From: Scleroderma bovista
Lineage: Eukaryota > Basidiomycota > Agaricomycetes > Boletales > Sclerodermataceae
Assembly (NCBI GenBank): GCA_037178675.1
Contig: JAYMGJ010000244.1
Coordinates: 1-64,000 of the forward strand
Reading direction: 5' to 3'
DNA length: 64,000 nt
A program made the position numbers and the translations under genes. Under the pieces are notes generated by a model, which had not been told where the DNA came from, did not search any database, and was given only the letters and a program-made list of their open reading frames with translations. Shown piece after piece: positions 1-11,309 of this stretch (within the stretch, counting starts at the first letter, position 1; each line of letters opens with the position of its first letter).

Positions 1-485
1 CAGTAGCACACATGTTCACGACTGTGCAGCCACTGGGAGGTTCTTCATCCTTTCATTGAATCTCCCAGGTGTGTATTAGACACAAAGTATTATAAGTAGT
101 AACTAATACATTGTTCTTTCCCTGTGTCTGCTGTGAGTTGGGTAATGGTCTGTATCACACTGAGAAGTAACTGTGACATGACTGCACAGTGGGGGACCTA
201 CCTGTGATGCTGTACTAAGCATATTCCCCACTGTTACAGGCCTGTATAGTTAGTTACTAAATTGTTGATGCTAGAGGGCCATATGGGTGAGATTCAGATA
301 AAATGGGACTAAATAACATGTACTAGAAGAGGATGTCACAACATAGACATGTAATGTAACAAATAGCAAATTCTTCAGACAAACAGAATTGATATGGTTA
401 GAGAAAACCTTCAAATATGATTAGGGTTACAGGAGCTTCTTTGCTGGCAGACATCATTAGACACTTTATGTAGTCCTGAAAAGGA
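1..485. other. gene-free left edge
   Basis: AT-rich sequence downstream of the stop codon of the minus-strand GTPase gene. I see no coding segment, repeat or RNA gene here; it probably holds the 3' untranslated region and terminator of the GTPase. Confidence 0.4.
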
Positions 486-3400
486 TCACTTACACATACA
501 GTTGTTTACAATGATATCAACAGTGACCTGCATTAATGCATCATAGTTATTATTGCTATGTTCCTTAATGGAATGCTGAAGAGCATTGAGAACAGTGGCT
601 TGGGTTCCAGAGGTTTGATATTCCTTCACAGCAAGATCAAGAGTGTTGCTAGCATCTCCATTTTGCTGCAGAAGAAAGTAGGAGTATTCAAAAATGAGAA
701 TGCATCCTTGGAATGATTTAGAGAGTACATGTGAGAAAGAAAGTTTCCTCACCAGCTCCATGAATGATTGACTTGTACATAGGGGAAACCATAAACAAAG
801 GATGCATTAAGGGTAATGCACCAGATGTAATATCAACATCAGAATCTTTCTGTTAAATCACAAAACACATCAGTTAAATTCTAATGAAAGAAATGGTGCC
901 TCACAAACTGAGGGACAGTCATATTGGTATATTAAAATGAATAGATATAAATAATATACCAAATTCTGGAAGAACATCATAGGAAACATGAATAACTGAC
1001 AAATTGAATGGCTTACATTCTAAGTGGTCAAAAGTTATGAAAGGTGCAAATAAATAAGTGTGAATGAGAACAAAAGAATGTGCTCACATCCTGAAGGCAT
1101 TTGTGTAAGGTTCATCACACTATATTTGCATCAGAGAGCTGCACTGATGGTAAACTTACTTGCTAATAACAAAAAAGATGGAAGTATGGCATGGAAATGT
1201 AATTAGAATTACATCAGGATTTAGAATAAAAATTACACACATTCTAGGAAGCCAACAGGACCAGAGTGGGGGAGAGCAGAGTGAGAAGGGACACAGCTGG
1301 ACCTGGCATGAAATCACTCACTTCCTGTCAAGCCAACAGCACCAGAGTAGGAGTGAGGTCAGTGAGAAGGGACCCAGCTGGACCTGGCATGAAATCACTC
1401 ACTGCCTGTCAAGCCAACAGCACCAGAGTGGGAGTGAGGTCAGTGAGAAGGGACCCAGCTGGACCTGGCATGAAATCACTCACCAACTGTGAGGCCAACA
1501 GCACCAGAGTGGTGAGGACAGTGAGAAGGGACCTAGCTGGACCTGGCATGAAATCACTCACATACTGTCAAGCCAACAGCACCAGAGGGGGAGTGAGGTC
1601 AGTGAGAAGGGACCCAGCTGGACCTGGCATGAAATCACTCACTGCCTGTCAAGCCAACAGCACCAGAGTGGGAGTGAGGTCAGTGAGAAGGGACCCAGCT
1701 GGACCTGGCATGAAATCACTCACATACTGTCAAGCCAACAGCACCAGAGGGGGAGTGAGGTCAGTGAGAAGGGACCCAGCTGGACCTGGCATGAAATCAC
1801 TCACATACTGTCAAGCCAACAGCACCAGAGTGGGAGTGAGGTCAGTGAGAAGGGACCCAGCTGGACCTGGCATGAAATCACTCACTGCCTGTCAAGCCAA
1901 CAGCACCAGAGTGGTGAGGACAGTGAGAAGGGACCTAGCTGGACCTGGCATGAAATCACTCACATACTGTCAAGCCAACAGCACCAGAGGGGGAGTGAGG
2001 TCAGTGAGAAGGGACCCAGCTGGACCTGGCATGAAATCACTCACTCCCTGTCAAGCCAGCAGCACCAGAGTGGGAGTGAGGTCGGTGAGAAGGGACCTAG
2101 CTGGACCTGGCATGAAATCACTCACATACTGTCAAGCCAACAGCACCAGAGTGGTGAGGACAGTGAGAAGGGACCTAGCTGGACCTGGCATGAAATCACT
2201 CACATACTGTCAAGCCAACAGCACCAGAGGGGGAGTGAGGTCAGTGAGAAGGGACCCAGCTGGACCTGGCATGAAATCACTCACTGCCTGTCAAGCCAAC
2301 AGCACCAGAGTGGGAGTGAGGTCAGTGAGAAGGGACCCAGCTGGACCTGGCATGAAATCACTCACTTGCTGTCAAGCCAACAGCACCAGAGTGGGAGTGA
2401 GGTCAGTGAGAAGGGACCCAGCTGGACCTGGCATGAAATCACTCACATACTGTCAAGCCAACAGCACCAGAGGGGGAGTGAGGTCAGTGAGAAGGGACCC
2501 AGCTGGACCTGGCATGAAATCACTCACTTCCTGTCAAGCCAACAGCACCAGAGTGGGAGTGAGGTCAGTGAGAAGGGACCCAGCTGGACTTGGCATGAAA
2601 TCACTCACTCGCTGTGCCAACAGCACCAGAGTGGGAGTGAGGTCAGTGAGAAGGGACCCAGCTGGACCTGGCATGAAATCACTCACTCCCTGTCAAGCCA
2701 ACAGCACCAGAGTGGGAGTGAGGTCAGTGAGAAGGGACCCAGCTGGACCTGGCATGAAATCACTCACATACTGTCAAGCCAACAGCACCAGAGTGGGAGT
2801 GAGGTCAGTGAGAAAGGACCCAGCTGGACCTGGCATGAAATCACTCACTCCCTGTCAAGCCAACAGCACCAGAGTGGGAGTGAGGTCAGTGAGAAGGGAC
2901 CCAGCTGGACCTGGCATGAAATCACTCACATACTGTCAAGCCAACAGCACCAGAGTGGGAGTGAGGTCAGTGAGAAAGGACCCAGCTGGACCTGGCATGA
3001 AATCACTCACTTGCTGTCAAGCCAACAGCACCAGAGTGGGAGTGAGGTCAGTGAGAAGGGACCCAGCTGGACCTGGCACAACATCACTCACATACTAGCA
3101 TCATGCCAACCCAACAATAATCATAGTTAGAGCTCATTCATTACTTCCATGAATTTGGAAACCTAATCACCTATTGCAACAATTTTATCATATCAAACAC
3201 AAGGTAAACATTTCCCCAACCTTAAATGGCATCCAGTTCATTATGCACATTTCCAAGGCCATCTTGTCAAATTTGTTGTCCACCACAAAGTATTTCAGTC
3301 CTCTGCCCAGTACTTGAGTGTCAGCACCAGATCATATACCAATGTCACTCTCCCACCTTTTAACTGAGTATTCAATGTTCAGAACAATGTTAGCTTGCTG

Positions 3401-4483
3401 GGTTGAAACTACCAGCTTTTGCAGTTCCACCTCATTAAGAGCCTCTATTGTGCATCTTAGGAGTGAACTACAATCTGCATCCTCTTGGTTCATTCCTACA
3501 TTTGTATGTCCACATTAGCATCACCATAACATTAATTCAATCCATAACTCACTGGCCACTGACAAATAGGCCTTTGGGGGATACTTGCAGCCACTCAACT
3601 GGCTCTCAATTTTTGCCCTCAGTGTGCTTAACATTTTTGCTTCAAACTCTCCAACCCTTGGCTTTACTTCTTTCATTGGTAAACCACTTTCTCGCATGAG
3701 TTGATTGAGAGCAGGCACCCTTAAAGTGTCAGCCTTTGTCAACACAGCAATTACAGGCACTCCCCAACAATCATATCAGAATCATAATGATACCACTCAG
3801 AATGAAGTACCTTACCATTTCCTGTATTGCATTCATCGAAGAACTTCTCTTCTGCAGCCAAAATTGGCCTCTCGTAATCAGCCATTGAGATGCAAAACCT
3901 AGGTCACCATCAAATTTATATGATATATCCCTCAACTGTAGTTGTGATCTTACCAGATGGCATGGATACGCCTTTCCAACTTCAATGTGCGTGCTCGATC
4001 AGTGACAAAGTCTTTCATCAGGTTCAGCTCCTTCACAGAGCCAGTCTCGAATCCTCGTGAGTCATGAAATATAAAACCTGGGTTGCTCCGAAAAATCAGT
4101 TCATCTTCAATGTTATGATACCCCCTCTGAATAGAGTTAGTCTAGTTCATGTCACCGAACAAGCTCTCGTCGTAGGCTGACTCGCCTCCAATGACCCCTG
4201 CACGATCGCAGGATCAATCTGCGAAATGCCATGCATCAGTTAGTCGAAGGGACATATGATACGGTAGCATGAGGTACTTGACCTTTTCGCCTTTGGCATT
4301 GAAGATCTCCGGGAGCTCTGTTGTGTTGCAAACACGCTGCAAGAGCGTCGTTTTACCTGCATTTGACCTGCCGAGGACGAGGATTCTGAAGTAACCAATA
4401 CGATCGAAGTGCTCTTTGACTTCCGCAGGATCCATCCTGAAAGTGTCTACCGCCATATCATTGAATAACGTACAAACAGTCAT
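486..4483 (-). CDS. P-loop GTPase with single-codon exon array
   Basis: A GTP-binding domain protein of a family expanded in Agaricomycetes; its cellular role is unknown. Conventional exons on the minus strand: 4483-4283, 4218-4186, 4126-3954, 3898-3816, 3759-3553, 3495-3357, 3302-3221; then very short exons between 3094 and 905; then 849-753 and 706-486 (stop). G1 is GRSNAGKT near residue 40, G3 is HDSRGFE, G4 is TKAD. The C-terminal exons (GCILIFEYSYFLLQQNG onwards) match the family's usual tail, so the gene really crosses the repeat array. Summed exons give 1326 nt: 441 codons plus stop with all micro-exons, 411 without. The start is the ATG at 4483. The first intron has a GTCAAG donor and the second a GC donor. 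The intron at 3220-3095 is the least certain part: it is long (126 nt) with a weak donor. Domain identity is from recognised motifs; splicing is inferred from consensus sites and phase. Confidence 0.85.
905..1243 (-). other. six further micro-exons in unique sequence
   Basis: Downstream of the array the same architecture continues in non-repetitive DNA. Exons on the minus strand: 1243-1241 AAT, 1162-1160 CAA, 1090-1088 GAT, 1019-1017 AAT, 965-960 AATTTG, 907-905 TTT. Each is preceded by a consensus acceptor (CTTCCTAG, TTATTAG, CTTCAG, CTTAG, CTTCCAG, CCTCAG) and followed by a donor (GTGTGT, GTAAGT, GTGAGC, GTAAGC, GTATAT, GTGAGG). The introns between them run 51-78 nt. All are phase 0 and lead into the 849-753 exon in the frame KDSDVD. 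The one closest to the array is preceded by a degenerate array unit (1262-1321). Confidence 0.75.
1244..3094 (-). repeat. 81-bp tandem array of intron plus one-codon exon
   Basis: Twenty-three units of 81 bp (some 78 bp through 3-bp deletions). On the gene strand each unit reads codon, GTGAGTGATTTC..., CTGAC about 35 nt before the end, then TTGGCTTGACAG, then the next codon. That is an intron of 75-78 nt followed by a 3-nt exon. The codon lies between plus-strand cactcac and ctgtcaag. In gene order the first codon is at 3094-3092 (TAT) and the last at 1324-1322 (GAA). Codon counts: TAT 10, GCA 4, GGA 3, CAA 2, GAA 2, CGA 1, TTG 1. The first ten decode to YQYGYGREYQ and the other thirteen to 5 Tyr, 4 Ala and one each of Gly, Leu and Glu plus one further Tyr-adjacent residue set consistent with the counts above. 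Each intron has an in-frame TGA just before its acceptor, so retention would stop translation. Some 78-bp units have CTGTC in place of CTGAC but keep CTCAC. Confidence 0.85.
4127..4185 (-). other. GC-AG intron in the GTPase gene
   Basis: The coding frame requires joining GAG at 4186 to AGG at 4126, giving the family sequence SLE-RGYHNIEDE. The 59-nt gap begins GCGAGT and ends TTCAG, a GC-AG intron. Reading through it meets an in-frame TAG. Confidence 0.75.
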
Positions 4484-4697
4484 GGTGACTAGACCTGGAA
4501 GTTACTACTCACTCGCTTCGTCGGACCCTGCAGCACGCTGCCCAGAGTTCCTGAATGACAAGGCCGACCGAAACTTGCTCAAGAGTCCAGAAGCCATTCT
4601 CGCAGAAATTCGTTTGCTGTGAAGTCGTATCACGGGAGAGTTGTGTAAAGAGGCGAACGGAGAGTGGTGGTCAAAGTACAAGCCGCAAGGCCAACAT

Positions 4698-6041
4698 GAG
4701 GCGCATTGATATCGGGGCGCTTATCGTGGGACTTTTAGAGGGCGTTGTGCTCGTAGCGCCGCCGCGAGCGGAGGCATCTCTTAAATCCCGATCATGCCAA
4801 TATACCGCTCCCCGTTTCCCCTCCTACGGGGCCTATACACAGGTCATCACCACCAGTTCCCTTGGTCCCGACAGTCCCAAACTCACCAGTCTTCTCAAAC
4901 CCAGACTTGATGCCATGGTACGGACAGGGTCGGAATTTTAACGTTTTGCACGATAGACAGTTTCCCGTTGGGTATGCTCCACCGAGCATAAGTGCGGGTA
5001 GCGCTCCCTCAGGGGGTCCACAGGATCCGGTGATCTACGCCCAGGTTCTCAGCGCTACTCGCCATACTATGCGCCTCGACAGTCGCAGCCTCATCCTGTC
5101 GCCGAACGTGAATGGAGAGGGTCATGGATAGGGATAGAGACAGGAGGAGCCAGCATGGCGAACGCCAGAAGGAACGATCCTCACGTGGGCGGAAGACGAG
5201 TCTTACATATCCAACATCACCAACACCCGCTGGCCTGATCTACCCTGCGCCGCCGATCTCTCGTGATCCCACTTTATGACCTTCAAGTCCCTCGCAGTCA
5301 ACGCTGGACGAGCGCCGCCGCAGTGCAGCGGGTATGACACCAGCAATGCGTACGCAAAACGCCAGTGGATCTCGCTTCCTCTACCCAGTGGTACAGTATT
5401 CCTCTCGAAGCTGTTGGCCACTGCGGGGTCGGCGAGTACGCGGTACAACACCCAGACTGAAGTGCCGGGTGCTGCTGGGTCTAACCCACGATACGGTGTG
5501 CCGGGACGCACATCGACGGCTTCGTCGCATGGGCCGAATCCGCGGTACAAGTGTGCCTGGCCGTACTTCGTCCCAGGACTCGCAATCGCGAGGTGGTGGT
5601 GGGTACGTTCGGTACGATCCGCAGGACAATGATCCAGCATGGATGTCGAGTCGGGAATCGCTCGATGCTGTTACGGACGCGAATACGGCTGCGAATGCGG
5701 GGGCGGGGCGGGGCGAGGAAGGATGCGCCGTGGATCTCCGGGTCATGGTCATGACAGGTTGCGTTGAACAGGAGAGCGTATGTGCGGCATTTACGCGTTG
5801 TGACTTCATCTTTACTAGGTTGAATCAGGCCTCGCCCGCTACGGAAGAAGCGCCGTTTGGTCGTCTGACTGTAGAAGAATCAATAACAGCTGTGATCGGC
5901 ACCCAGCTACCCATTCGTATCTCGCGTCCCCGCCGTCCGGGCGCAGTGACTGCCAGCGTTATCAGTGGAGATCTTGAAGCGCCGCCGTCTGAATCTACCA
6001 AGCAATTATCAGGACTCGTAAAAGCGCAGGAGAAATCATGA
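4698..6041 (+). CDS. unresolved hypothetical gene
   Basis: I do not recognise this gene. GC-rich DNA with codon-like texture lies divergent from the GTPase gene, and several stretches look coding in different frames, as in an intron-containing gene. One stretch is Pro/Ser-rich (from about 4860, containing NSPVFSNPDLMPWYGQGRN). A charged one lies at about 5120-5250 (RDRRSQHGERQKERSSRGRK). A Gly-rich one lies at about 5580-5710 (SRGGGGYVRYDPQDNDPAW). The end reads EEAPFGRLTVEESITAVIG and stops at 6041. A candidate start at 4698 is followed by a hydrophobic stretch. The RG and Gly-rich character would suit an RNA-binding or disordered protein. Exon borders and even the start are guesses. Confidence 0.3.
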
Positions 6042-6340
6042 AACCACCCCGGAGCAATCATCAACTAGTTGGTGCCACCAGGACATTGACATTGTGGTCC
6101 ACTTGAGAGTCAGAGAGCGGCGTCCGCTCCAAACCCAGTGGTGGGTGCAAGCATAACACTCCGGGGACGGCGCCCTTGCCCAATCGTCTTTTCTTTTGCC
6201 TACTTTGTGCTCGGGGGCCGTGAGCTCAGGTTCCTGGAGACAGTACTTACTTACAGCGAGGGTCTGAAGTCGAGTCATGACGTGGAAATAGTAGAGGGAA
6301 AAAACTATGCATGTAGTGGCAGCACATACGGTATTAGGTG
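6042..6340. other. short gap before the inverted-repeat element
   Basis: No gene or repeat is evident between the stop of the hypothetical gene and the outer end of the left inverted arm at 6341. Confidence 0.3.
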
Positions 6341-8100
6341 CACCACGGGTTTAACAAGTTTGTGACATAGGTTTATATACCCCTTATAATCGTCTCGAAT
6401 AACTGTAATTGGAATCATGCAAGGTGTGTTTAGGACGTGCCCGACATTAGAATATCATGGTAGGTCTATGTTAGGTATTCCCTCATAAAGATGCATTAGT
6501 CACAACACCATCTGATGGCAAATTCCCGAGCAGTAGTATCTTCCCGATTTTCCATTATATACTTTCCACAGATGCTGACGAGCTGACATATATTCAGTAC
6601 TCCAACAAATATGCTAAGTCGTGACAATCAAGGTCATCAATGTGGACCTTGCAGACTCCAGTTTGCATGATGTGACTTATTAATTCCTGAAATGATGATC
6701 ACTGTTCCTCATGGCATAGCTATCCATTGGAACAACTGTCTCGTAGATGTAGTTGGGAAATGAGCTAAATTTTGATTTTCATGCCTCCATAATCACTACA
6801 TAATAGCAGGTGGAAAACATCACACTGTTTTGGATATTCACAAATCTTGTGGCATTACATTCCAATTCAATACAGCTGTGTGGCATACAAGAACCATGTA
6901 CTATGTAAATGGACAAACAGACAGGAAAAGGGGATAAATAACAATAATAATGCAAGTAACCAGGAGTGGGGATGAATGCACAGAGGGCATGTGCCAGGGG
7001 TTTGTCATCGTTGATGACGCAGGTACAGTGGCAACAGTGGTGTTCGTTGTCGTGATCGGACAGTGGGAATTGGTGGTGGATATTGTCGTCGTCGCACTGG
7101 TCGAGATCGCAGTGGTTAGGCAAGAGTGTGGTCATCATTACTGGAGAGTGGCAATAGCGTTGGGGTGACAGTCGATCTTCTGCCGTCGTTAGCAGAGGAA
7201 GGTGGTGGTGGTCATCGGGAGGTGGTAGGTGTGGTTGGTTGCCGTCGTTCAGGGTGGTAGTTGGTTGCTGGGATTCGCAGTGGAGGGCACAGCACTACTA
7301 TCATTATCAAATGGTGGTCGTTATCATCGCCGTGCAGTGCGGTTGTTTTGTCATTGGGGCTGTTTGCAGTTAGTTGCTGTTGTTGTCGCTGTTTCTCGTG
7401 GTGGTGATGGTGGATGTTGGTGGTGGTGGTGGTGGCCATTACCATCATTTTGGATGGTGGTTGTTGTCGCCGTCATTCACGGTGGTGATGGTGGAGCAGT
7501 AATGGAGGAAGTAGTCACCGAGAAGGGACTCTGACTTATAAAGCATGTGTGATTATATCAGCAAGGTGAGCTTCCGAATGACTACCAAATACGATGAACT
7601 TATTTACTCACCGGGTGACCAATAGGAACCTTGAACTTTGACTGACGTGAGTAAACAACCCACGAGACCCAAAGGACACAAATCAGGTGTGCAAGCCCGA
7701 CCCCTTGGTCAGGGCTCCTTGTGATCAGCTGCTGTGAGCAAGCAGTGCCTAACCAAATGTGGAGACAATAAGGTGGGGGAGTCCATACTCAATGGGTCTA
7801 ACTCAGCTATCTGACGTGTGCCATAATGCGTGACAGGGGCCGTGGACCACTATCAGGGTACATGGCAGTGCAATCAACAGTATGTTCAGCGGTTATCAAT
7901 CTGACCCCCCTTAGTAACTGATCAACATTAACGGCTGAGCAGATTTTCTTGTCATGCACCGCCAGCCAAAACAAGACTCAATGACCATGACCGACATGAC
8001 CCTGATTTTTAGTTTGAACTTTGAAGGGAAGAGACAGAGGACGGGTTTGGGGGAGGAGTGTGGCCACAACCTCACCGCCAGGAGTGAGTGCATGGAACAC
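6341..8100 (+). repeat. left inverted arm
   Basis: Pairs with 11310-13076. Recognisable paired stretches include the outer 100 bp, the segment near 6790-6910 (mirrored at 12540-12640), the tggtggtggt-rich segment near 7200-7500 (mirrored near 11880-12250), and the segment at 7920-8100 (mirrored at 11310-11490). Confidence 0.7.
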
Positions 8101-8449
8101 GAGCGCAGATGGCCTGCTCTGCAAGGATTTCCGATTACATGCAGTGTCCAGGACTCCAGCCAGCCTATCAGGTTGAATTCAACCAATTACTTATGTAATC
8201 AAGCCTTTTCGACCATGACAACTATCCCAGCACCAGCACCAGCACCAGAGGCTAGACGACATTCGTCACCGCCTGACCATCTCCCTTTTGTATGCTTCCC
8301 ACGCCTGGATACCTTAACCCCAGCTGGTAAGCACTCGCATTTGATTCTGTCCTTGTCACATATGCTTTTGTTCCCCTTCTCTCTGTTTACTTTTGCTCTT
8401 CATTTCTCTTCTGCTTCATTTGCATACAGACTCGGCATTACATAATCAT

Positions 8450-8830
8450 ACAGCATTTGCACCTCGAAGGCGATGACAATGGGGATGCAACACGAGTGGC
8501 TAGTGCCACAGTGATACAACACGACGCATGACGAAGATGGCCAGTGCCATGGAGGCACAATGACGACGCGGGACTCCAGTGGCGATGTCGATGAGGTGAT
8601 ATAGGTGACCAGTGCCTCGGTGGCATTGCAATGGTGACGACAACAGTGACAGCGAAGAGGAACGATGGCGATGACAGCCATGGCAGCGACGACGAAGTGA
8701 TGCCTGTGGCTAGTGCCACTGCAGTATAACGATGAGAACAACAACAACGGCGGTAGCGGTGGCGACAACGATGACAGCAATGAAGCACGACAGCAACAGC
8801 AATGATGGCGGTGATGCACGACAGTGATGA
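8450..8830. repeat. GATGAC/GCCAGTGC triplet-rich tract
   Basis: Low-complexity DNA built from gatgac, gacgac and agtgcca motifs, open in several frames because of its triplet structure. A related tract lies at 10400-11060. No domain is visible. Confidence 0.5.
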
Positions 8831-8897
8831 CAGCAGTTACTCGCTTCCCCTGTATTTATCTACATCTTACTGCTGACTTGTGTAGTACTTATTTGAC

Positions 8898-9987
8898 TGG
8901 TGAATGAAATAGTAACAAAGTGCTACATGAACAAAAAGGTGGAAAGTTCGAAATAGGCTCAGTTACTATCATGTAGGTAATCTGCTACTGGAGTGTGATA
9001 TATGGTATGCATGATTGTCATGGTGAGATGAGTTACACAGTCATTTGTAAGGTAATGTCGAGACATCAGAATCTAGAGGATTACTCTACTATGAAGTCAC
9101 TATATGGCCTGATACCTGGAGTATCATTTTAGAGCTGATGGCCATTAGAACAAAAAATTACATTGATCTGATATGGCTAGAGAAGCTTATATGGAGTGAC
9201 TGTCAGTATTATAGATGTGCAATAACTATGTACATTTGTTGGTTGTTTGAACATAAATATAGTCTACTCGAATCCATCATAGTCAATTCTCGACTCATAC
9301 CATCAAGACAACTTTTGACTCAACACCATAATACATATCGGGCGCCTGTGGTTTCAGTGGTGTGTGTACATAGATTCATGACTGGTGAGAGTAAGTGTAC
9401 CACTCGAGAGATGTGAAATACTGCGCCAGTCATGAAGCTACATAGTGAGGCTCTTTGGGAGGGGGAACAAAATGAAACATTTCGCATTGTCATGCCGTGG
9501 GCCCGTTTACATAGCTAGTAGCACCACTGAAACCACAGGCGCCCGATATGTATTATGGTGTTGAGTCAAAAGTTGTCTTGATGGTATGAGTCGAGAATTG
9601 ACTATGATGGATTCGAGTAGACTATATTTATGTTCAAACAACCAACAAATGTACATAGTTATTGCACGTCTATAATACTGACAGTCACTCCATATAAGCT
9701 TCTCTAGCCATATCAGATCAATGTAATTTTTTGTTCTAATGGCCATCAGCTCTAAAATGATACTCCAAGTATCAGGCCATATATTCTTAGTAGAGTAATC
9801 CTCTAGATTCTGATGTCTCAACATTACCTTACAAATGACTGCATAATTCATTTCACCGTGATAATCATGTGTGCCATATATCATACTCCAGCAGCAAATT
9901 ACCTACATGATAACTGAGCTTATTTTGAACTTTTTTCCACCTTTTTGTTTGTGTAGCACTTTGTTACTATTTCATTCACCAATCAAA
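8898..9987. repeat. nested palindrome inside the element
   Basis: Left arm 8898-9362 and right arm 9532-9987 are near-identical inverted copies separated by about 169 nt. Both arms contain the same short open frame (MAIRTKNYIDLIWLEKLIWS onwards), which matches nothing I know. The palindrome is not concentric with the outer arms (centre about 9442 against 9708), so it is probably a separate insertion. Confidence 0.75.
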
Positions 9988-10399
9988 TAGGGAAGAGCAC
10001 GGGTATGGGGTACCTATGACGGGTCACTACCCATGGGTACAGGTCCAGGTCACGGTCTTAGTACCCATGGTCTATACCCGTGGCCTGTTTCCTGGAAGCA
10101 TAGTAAGTACTACATACCTGATACCGACACGACTTCCAAATCAGGCAACGACGCATCAGTACACCAAGTACTTGCCTATCTTCAACTCTTTGCATCTTCA
10201 ATATCCCTTCTGCGTTGACGCCTGGGTCCAACGACCCCACACAAGCAGGTTCATATTATTTTATTTATTTCATTGATTATGGCTTCTTACAGGACCTCTG
10301 CACGCACACCTTGCATGGTCACCTATGGCTGCACACATCAACCGCTTGCATAGCTCAATCATGTCCCAAGGTATGCTTTATTTTCTTTCGTTTGCGATG

Positions 10400-11060
10400 G
10401 CCTACCAGCACTATCGATGACGCAACCACGACCACGACAGCCTGCCACCTGGACGAACCGCCATCCACGCCAGTATGATGACAACACCACAACCACGATG
10501 AAGACAATGACGGCGAGGTGATGCAGTGCCATGGTGTGGCATCATGACGACAATGATGTCAACGATGCATGACACAACAAGATGTGGATGGCCAATGCCA
10601 CGATGACAGCGTGTCCACGGCAGCCCGACAAAGACCATGACAACAATGGCTGGCGAGAACGATGACAATGTGATGCAGATGGCCAATGTCATGGCGTCAC
10701 AACGACGACGGCAACGGCTGGCGAGAATGGCGACGATGGCGACGTGACATGTGGCCAATGCCACGGCGTCACAACGACGCATGATACATGACACCGCGAT
10801 GCATGACACTGCGATGCACAACATGACGACGATGCGACACAGATGGCGAGTGCCACAGCATCACAATGACGGCGCATGGCATGATGCATGACACACCGAT
10901 GGCGACGGCGACGGCTGGCGAGAATGGTGACGACGAAGTGACGTGGATGGCCAATGCCACAGCATCACGACGATGACGACGACGACGACGATGACACAAC
11001 ACACGACCCGGTGACACAATGCACGGTACGATGACGACGATGGCATGGCGCAGCGGGACC
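10400..11060. repeat. second GAC/GATGAC-rich tract
   Basis: Degenerate repeats of gatgacgac, ggccaatgccac and ggctggcgagaa motifs. It resembles the tract at 8450-8830 and is open by composition only. Confidence 0.5.
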
Positions 11061-11309
11061 GGCAATAATAATACAAGTAGTATGCATATTGTGTATGTAG
11101 TGCATTTAATATACTCCTGTAACTTACAAGGTCACCCGAGGGTATACCCGCATACCTGTCGATGGTACCCGTGACAAAAAGTATCCGCGGGTTGGCGGGT
11201 ACGGGTCAGCATTCTGATACCACCGCAGAAGCGCTGGATCTGTGTTATTTTTATAGAGTACTGTGCATGCCCTAGCTGAGCCTGCATGCAAGAAATGATA
11301 GTTCCATGC

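Noticed and set aside
480..500. GTAAGT near the GTPase stop as a donor for a further 3' exon
   Set aside because: The nearest acceptor (TTTTCAG) would leave an intron of only about 18-24 nt; the stop at 486 is preferred.
1266..3098. 610-codon plus-strand open frame in the 81-bp repeat (GPGMKSLT-type repeat protein)
   Set aside because: The unit is a multiple of three and lacks stops in two plus-strand frames, so long open frames arise automatically. The minus strand has consensus splice sites in every unit and conserved gene exons on both sides.
3130..3180. Extra exon (VIRFPNSW) between 3171 and the array
   Set aside because: It would shift the phase so that the downstream KDSDVD exon is out of frame; a single intron at 3220-3095 keeps the frame.
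7212..7534. Val/Gly- and His/Thr-rich open frames in triplet-rich DNA
   Set aside because: Composition-driven; mirrored in the other inverted arm and open on both strands. No domain.
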